Source: CAYLXX01 sp964387955 (GTDB lineage: Bacteria > Patescibacteriota > Microgenomatia > UBA1406 > GWC2-37-13). From it: a stretch of 64,000 bases of DNA. A program made the translations under genes and the position numbers. The notes below the pieces were generated by a model. The model saw nothing but the letters and a program-made list of their open reading frames with translations. It was not told the origin of the DNA and did no database searches. Numbering within the stretch: the first letter of the stretch is position 1; each line of letters begins with the position of its first letter. Positions 60,501-64,000 of the stretch are shown here, one piece after another. The stretch is taken from NCBI GenBank assembly GCA_964387955.1, contig CAYLXX010000001.1:1-64000 (forward strand), in the 5' to 3' direction.

Positions 60501-60506
60501 TAAAAT
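60501..60506 (+). promoter_or_regulatory. -10 box of yvcK operon, leaderless
   Basis: TAAAAT followed by six bases and ATG at 60513. No strong -35 or TGn. Confidence 0.5.
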
Positions 60507-60512
60507 TACCCT

Positions 60513-61484
60513 ATGAAAAAAGTAACAGTTTTAGGCGGTGGTACAGGCTCTTACGTAGTTTTGTCCGGCCTAAAAGAACGCTCAAACATCGATTTGGCAG
60601 TAATTGTGAACATGATGGATTCGGGTGGCTCCACTGGCCGTCTTCGAGACCAGCTGGGTGTCTTGCCTCCAGGAGATCTGAGGCAATGCCTCGTTGCCCT
60701 GTCTGACGCACCGCTCCTTTGGCGCGAACTTTTCCTCTATCGATTTGAGCAAGGTGATCTTAAAGGCCATAACTTCGGCAATATTTTCTTGTCTGCCCTC
60801 GAAAAAGTGAGTGAAAACTATGATGAAGTGATGGAGACCGTAGAGTATGTCTTGAAAATCAAAGGCCAAGTTATCCCTGTTACATTTAGTAAGACGAATT
60901 TGGCAGTGGAGTATGAAAGCGGGCGAGTACTTAAGGGAGAAACCAATATTGACGAAAATAACTTCGAGCAAAGTCGTATCATAAAAGCCTATTTAGAACC
61001 CCAGATTGAAGCCAACCCCAAGGCAATTAAGCGCATACTTGAATCAGATGTCATCATCGTTGGGCCTGGAGATCTCTATACAAGTATTATTCCGATTCTT
61101 TTGGTGAAAGGTATACGAGACGCGGTTTTGCAAAGTAAAGCCAAAATTATCTATATTCTTAACCTCATGAATAAAATGGGACAAACCGTTAATTACAAAG
61201 GCAATGATTACCTACATGATATTGAGCATTATTTAGGCAATCAGCCAGATGTGACAGTGGTCAATAAAGGCGATATTCCAACCGATATTTTAAACTGGTA
61301 TAAAAATCACGATGAATATCCAGTTGAAAATGATCTACAATTAAATGGATATAGGGGTGAAGTAGCCGAAGGAGACCTTGTTGATAAACATCAATTTCCC
61401 AAAACTACTTCTGATCTTTTGACTCGAAGCATCTTGCGACATGACTCGAAGAAACTGACCGAATTACTTGTGAAGCATATTTAA
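60513..61484 (+). CDS. yvcK: YvcK/GlmR-type gluconeogenesis factor (CofD-like)
   Basis: 323 residues with the GGGTGSYVVLSGLK nucleotide-sugar loop, VNMMDSGGSTGRLRDQLGVLPPGDLRQCLVALS, GHNFGNIFLSAL and VGPGDLYTSIIPILLV. YvcK binds UDP-GlcNAc; in Bacillus subtilis it stimulates GlmS and controls carbon flow into the wall. Its place at the head of yvcK-dgkA-mraY fits a wall-precursor role here too. GlmS is encoded at 5341-7104. Confidence 0.95.
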   Translation: MKKVTVLGGGTGSYVVLSGLKERSNIDLAVIVNMMDSGGSTGRLRDQLGVLPPGDLRQCLVALSDAPLLWRELFLYRFEQGDLKGHNFGNIFLSALEKVSENYDEVMETVEYVLKIKGQVIPVTFSKTNLAVEYESGRVLKGETNIDENNFEQSRIIKAYLEPQIEANPKAIKRILESDVIIVGPGDLYTSIIPILLVKGIRDAVLQSKAKIIYILNLMNKMGQTVNYKGNDYLHDIEHYLGNQPDVTVVNKGDIPTDILNWYKNHDEYPVENDLQLNGYRGEVAEGDLVDKHQFPKTTSDLLTRSILRHDSKKLTELLVKHI

Positions 61485-61487
61485 ATC

Positions 61488-61838
61488 ATGTTAAAAAAGC
61501 ATACCATCTCCATAAAACACGCTTTTGACGGTATTGCTTACGCATTTAAAACACAGCCAAATTATAGAATCCATTTCGCCTTATCAATCCTGGCACTGAT
61601 ATTGGGCTGGTTGGTGAAAATTTCGTCTAGCGAATTTCTTGTAATTGTCGTGATGATTTTTATAGGATTGTCTCTGGAAACTGTCAATACTGCGATCGAG
61701 CAAGCCACAGATGCGATAGATACAAGTATCCGTGAAGATATCAGGATAGCTAAGGATGTATCAGCTGGTGCAATGCTGCTTTTTGCCATCGGCGCCACGA
61801 TAATTGCTGCTATTATTTTTATTCCTAAAATTATTTAA
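61488..61838 (+). CDS. dgkA: Diacylglycerol / undecaprenol kinase family
   Basis: 116 residues with three membrane helices. The amphipathic N-terminus (ISIKHAFDGIAYAFKTQPNYRIH) and the motif ETVNTAIEQATDAID carry the conserved Glu and Asn of the active site. In this context of lipid-linked wall synthesis it is likely undecaprenol kinase, recycling the carrier lipid. Gap of three bases on both sides. Confidence 0.93.
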   Translation: MLKKHTISIKHAFDGIAYAFKTQPNYRIHFALSILALILGWLVKISSSEFLVIVVMIFIGLSLETVNTAIEQATDAIDTSIREDIRIAKDVSAGAMLLFAIGATIIAAIIFIPKII

Positions 61839-61841
61839 ATC

Positions 61842-62879
61842 ATGGCGCTCTATTTTTTTACCACTATTGTCTCTTTCTTGATTCACTTTATACTCATCGT
61901 GCCATTTATTAACTTCTTATATCAAATGAAGCTTCAGCGAGCTAAACAGCAGACAAGAGATGCATTTAATAAGCCGACGCCAATTTTTGATACGCTTCAT
62001 AAGCATAAATCTGGTACTCCAGTAGGCGGAGGCATACTCATTGTTGCTGTTACATCGCTTCTTTTTATTTTTTTCCTTTTTTTTGCGATGGTTTTTAACT
62101 ACCCGGTGATTTCCAACTATCAGTCGATTATCGCCGAAATCAAAATTATTCTGTTTTCCTTTGTAAGCTTTGCCTTTCTTGGTGTGTATGATGATCTGAG
62201 TAAAATTTTCTTCTGGAAACAGCAGTCATTTTTTGGCATGAGACTGCGGCATAAGCTAATTATTCAAGTAATTTTGGCTCTTATTATTGCCTACTGGATC
62301 TATTCTGAACTTAAAATTGACATCATCAATGTACCTTTCTTTGGCGTTTTTGAGATTTCGTGGCTGTATATATTTTTTGCAGCGTTTGTTATCGTGGCGT
62401 TCTCAAATGCTGTAAATATTACCGATGGCCTGGATGGGCTTGCATCAGGCGCCTTAATGATTGCACTTCCCTGTTTCTGGATTATTGCCGCCTCGATTAT
62501 CGACACGCCTACTTCACTTTTTATAGGAGTGTGGCTTGGGGGACTAATCGCCTTCTTATATTTTAATGTGTACCCTGCTCGTATATTTTTGGGTGATGCT
62601 GGTGCACTGTCTTTTGGAGCGACTTTTGCTGTTATAGGACTCATTTTGGGCAAAACGTTTGCGCTTCCTATTATAGGAGGCCTTTTTGTCTTGGAGGTGG
62701 GGAGCTCCTTTATCCAGCTTGCCGCCAAACGATTTTGGCATCGCAAAATTTTTCCAGTAGCTCCTTTTCACCTCTTTTTACAAATGAGAGGCTGGGAAGA
62801 ACCCAAAGTCGTTATTAGACTATATATTATCTCCATCATTTTTGCCTTCATTGGACTGACCATAGCCTTCATGAAGTAA
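61842..62879 (+). CDS. mraY: MraY-like phospho-N-acetylmuramoyl-pentapeptide transferase
   Basis: 345 residues with about ten membrane helices. Catalytic-site motifs: GVYDDLSK, NAVNITDGLDGLASG with the Asp residues that bind Mg, and YPARIFLGDAGALSFGA; the late loop APFHLFLQMRGWEEPKVV is the MraY-type HHH region in altered form (single His, FH). It attaches phospho-MurNAc-pentapeptide to undecaprenyl phosphate giving lipid I. A WecA-like alternative is less likely given the mur neighbours. Confidence 0.92.
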   Translation: MALYFFTTIVSFLIHFILIVPFINFLYQMKLQRAKQQTRDAFNKPTPIFDTLHKHKSGTPVGGGILIVAVTSLLFIFFLFFAMVFNYPVISNYQSIIAEIKIILFSFVSFAFLGVYDDLSKIFFWKQQSFFGMRLRHKLIIQVILALIIAYWIYSELKIDIINVPFFGVFEISWLYIFFAAFVIVAFSNAVNITDGLDGLASGALMIALPCFWIIAASIIDTPTSLFIGVWLGGLIAFLYFNVYPARIFLGDAGALSFGATFAVIGLILGKTFALPIIGGLFVLEVGSSFIQLAAKRFWHRKIFPVAPFHLFLQMRGWEEPKVVIRLYIISIIFAFIGLTIAFMK

Positions 62880-62882
62880 ACG

Positions 62883-62891
62883 TGCTAAAAT
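62883..62891 (+). promoter_or_regulatory. Extended -10 promoter of murD inside a palindrome, leaderless
   Basis: TGC-TAAAAT, then TAGCAC and ATG at 62898. The whole element is a perfect inverted repeat, GTGCTAA-AA-TTAGCAC (62882-62897), ending one base before the ATG. Confidence 0.65.
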
Positions 62892-62897
62892 TAGCAC

Positions 62898-64000
62898 ATG
62901 AATCCTGTCATCGAAGATCTTAAAAAGCAATACAACGGTAAAAAAGTCTTAGTTGTCGGATTGGGTTTACTAGGAGGCGGTATGGGAGTGGCGGGATTTT
63001 TTGCAGGCCTCGGGGCCGACGTGACAGTCACCGATCTTAAAGGCGAAGAAGCATTACAAGACTCCATAAATCAACTTAAAAAATACAACATCAAATACAT
63101 ACTCGGTCGGCATGTGATTGAGAGTTTTGTAACCTCTGATTTGATATTTAAAGCTCCCAAAATGCGCTGGGACGCGCCCGAAATAGTTGCAGCAATTGAA
63201 AAGGGGATTCCGGTAGACATGGAAATATCGTTTTTTTTGAGGCATTGTCCTGCTCAAGTTATTGGCGTAACAGGTACACGCGGTAAATCAACTACGACTC
63301 AAATGATTTATGAAGTTTTAAAGAATACCTCTTCTGCTCCAGTTCATATCGGTGGCAATATGCCTCATATTTCGACCGTGAATTTGCTAGAAGATATACA
63401 ACCACTTGACACTGTAGTTCTTGAGGTTTCATCCTGGCAGTTGTCGTCTATGCACCGACACAAAATTTCTCCTCACATAGCGGTCTTTACGTCATTTTAT
63501 CCTGATCATCTTGACTACTATAAAACTCTTAATGAATATTTATATGATAAAGAAGCCATCTATATGTATCAGAAACCAGAGGATACCTTGGTAATTAGTA
63601 AACAAGCCAAAAGCGCTATACAAGATCAAAGATTTCCGGCCAATGTCATTGAGTATAGTATGGCCGATTTCCCTCTGCGGCTGGAGCGTTTGAAAGGCGA
63701 TCATAATATCGAAAATGCTGCGGCCGCCCTTAAGGTCACTCAAATTTTGCAAATCGATGAGGCCAAGGCGGACGCCATTATCGCCTCTTTTCGCGGTCTC
63801 CCCTATCGATTACAGCAAATTCGCAGAATTCATGATGTGACTTTTATAGATGACACAACTTCTACTACTCCAACTGCGACAGTGAAGGCTATCGAAGCTT
63901 TGTCTGATAAGCCGATTGTGCTGCTACTTGGCGGGAATGCCAAAAATTTACCTTATGAGGAGCTTTTTAGTGCTCTTGAGAAAGTAAGCTTCATTGTGCT
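62898..64000 (+). CDS. murD: UDP-MurNAc-L-Ala:D-Glu ligase (partial, runs off the window)
   Basis: 367 codons of the N-terminal and central domains, truncated at the window end. N-terminal Rossmann part KVLVVGLGLLGGGMGVAGF, ATP loop GVTGTRGKSTTTQM (about 122-135), EVSSWQLSSM, TSFYPDHLDYY and GLPYRLQQIRRIHDVTFIDDTTSTTP. It adds D-Glu to UDP-MurNAc-Ala. The last visible residues (ALEKVSFIVL) are short of the end of the C-terminal domain. Confidence 0.95.
   Translation, partial: MNPVIEDLKKQYNGKKVLVVGLGLLGGGMGVAGFFAGLGADVTVTDLKGEEALQDSINQLKKYNIKYILGRHVIESFVTSDLIFKAPKMRWDAPEIVAAIEKGIPVDMEISFFLRHCPAQVIGVTGTRGKSTTTQMIYEVLKNTSSAPVHIGGNMPHISTVNLLEDIQPLDTVVLEVSSWQLSSMHRHKISPHIAVFTSFYPDHLDYYKTLNEYLYDKEAIYMYQKPEDTLVISKQAKSAIQDQRFPANVIEYSMADFPLRLERLKGDHNIENAAAALKVTQILQIDEAKADAIIASFRGLPYRLQQIRRIHDVTFIDDTTSTTPTATVKAIEALSDKPIVLLLGGNAKNLPYEELFSALEKVSFIV

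Noticed and set aside
1..64000. CRISPR array, insertion sequence, prophage or TGA-recoded genetic code
   Set aside because: No repeat arrays, transposase or phage proteins were seen; TGA ends several genes correctly (for example korA and ftsK).

Overview
The window reads as a compact bacterial chromosome segment, most consistent with a Candidate Phyla Radiation (Patescibacteria) lineage, probably Microgenomates-like. This is an inference from gene content and style; there is no rRNA in the window. Genes are tightly packed, convergent neighbours overlap by a few bases instead of having terminators, and several proteins are unusual fusions or minimal forms: CvpA-CAP, TsaC-TsaE, a 188-residue SufD, a polymerase-less 5'-3' exonuclease, and an AMP-phosphorylase-like enzyme without its N-terminal domain. 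TGA is used as an ordinary stop (for example at the end of the oxidoreductase alpha gene), which excludes the TGA=Gly code of Gracilibacteria and Absconditabacteria. No CRISPR array, insertion sequence or prophage was seen.

Layout. 1-1.3 kb: a sparse, accessory-looking left end with one secreted protein and a 30-codon mini-ORF, both with Shine-Dalgarno sites. 1.3-5.3 kb: a signalling island (histidine phosphatase, GAF histidine kinase, P-loop protein of unknown function; an OmpR-type regulator faces them). 5.3-14 kb: glmS, a CvpA-CAP membrane protein, an exonuclease, ftsH, TsaC-TsaE and TsaD. 13.7-18.8 kb: sufCBDSU, an unusual ferredoxin, a zinc ribbon and greA. 19-24.5 kb: a two-subunit 2-oxoacid:ferredoxin oxidoreductase, lon and a pterin dehydratase. 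24.5-35.3 kb: a minus-strand surface-glycan region in two transcription units (FemX-like, three GT4, GT39, polymerase/ligase and GT2; then RmlC-like, PIG-V-like and GT2), split by a tRNA with anticodon CAT. 35.3-49.2 kb: PBP1A, metG, mscL, rpsO-pnp, ftsK, mltG, an AMP-phosphorylase-like gene and murJ. 49.2-64 kb: a dispersed division and cell wall (dcw) cluster: mraZ-rsmH-ftsL-like-ftsI, murE-pgeF-murC-murB-murA, a GlmU-like gene, yvcK-dgkA-mraY and the start of murD.

Functionally the window carries much of peptidoglycan synthesis: GlmS and a GlmU-like enzyme for precursors, MurA/B/C/D/E, MraY, MurJ, PBP1A, FtsI, MltG and PgeF, with the possible GlmS regulator YvcK. It also carries Fe-S assembly feeding a ferredoxin and 2-oxoacid oxidoreductase, and t6A tRNA modification.

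The most striking global signal is promoter architecture. At many gene starts a good -10 box, often an extended TGn -10 and sometimes with a consensus -35, lies only 5-8 bases before the start codon. Transcription should then begin at or next to the ATG, giving leaderless mRNAs. This applies to about sixteen starts (for example glmS, ftsH, sufC, lon, ftsK, mraZ, murE, yvcK, murD), including three face-to-face divergent pairs. Shine-Dalgarno starts are mainly seen at the left end and inside operons. A second crisp signal is four TGG repeats at exact 10-base spacing over the mraZ start, matching the MraZ autoregulatory box.
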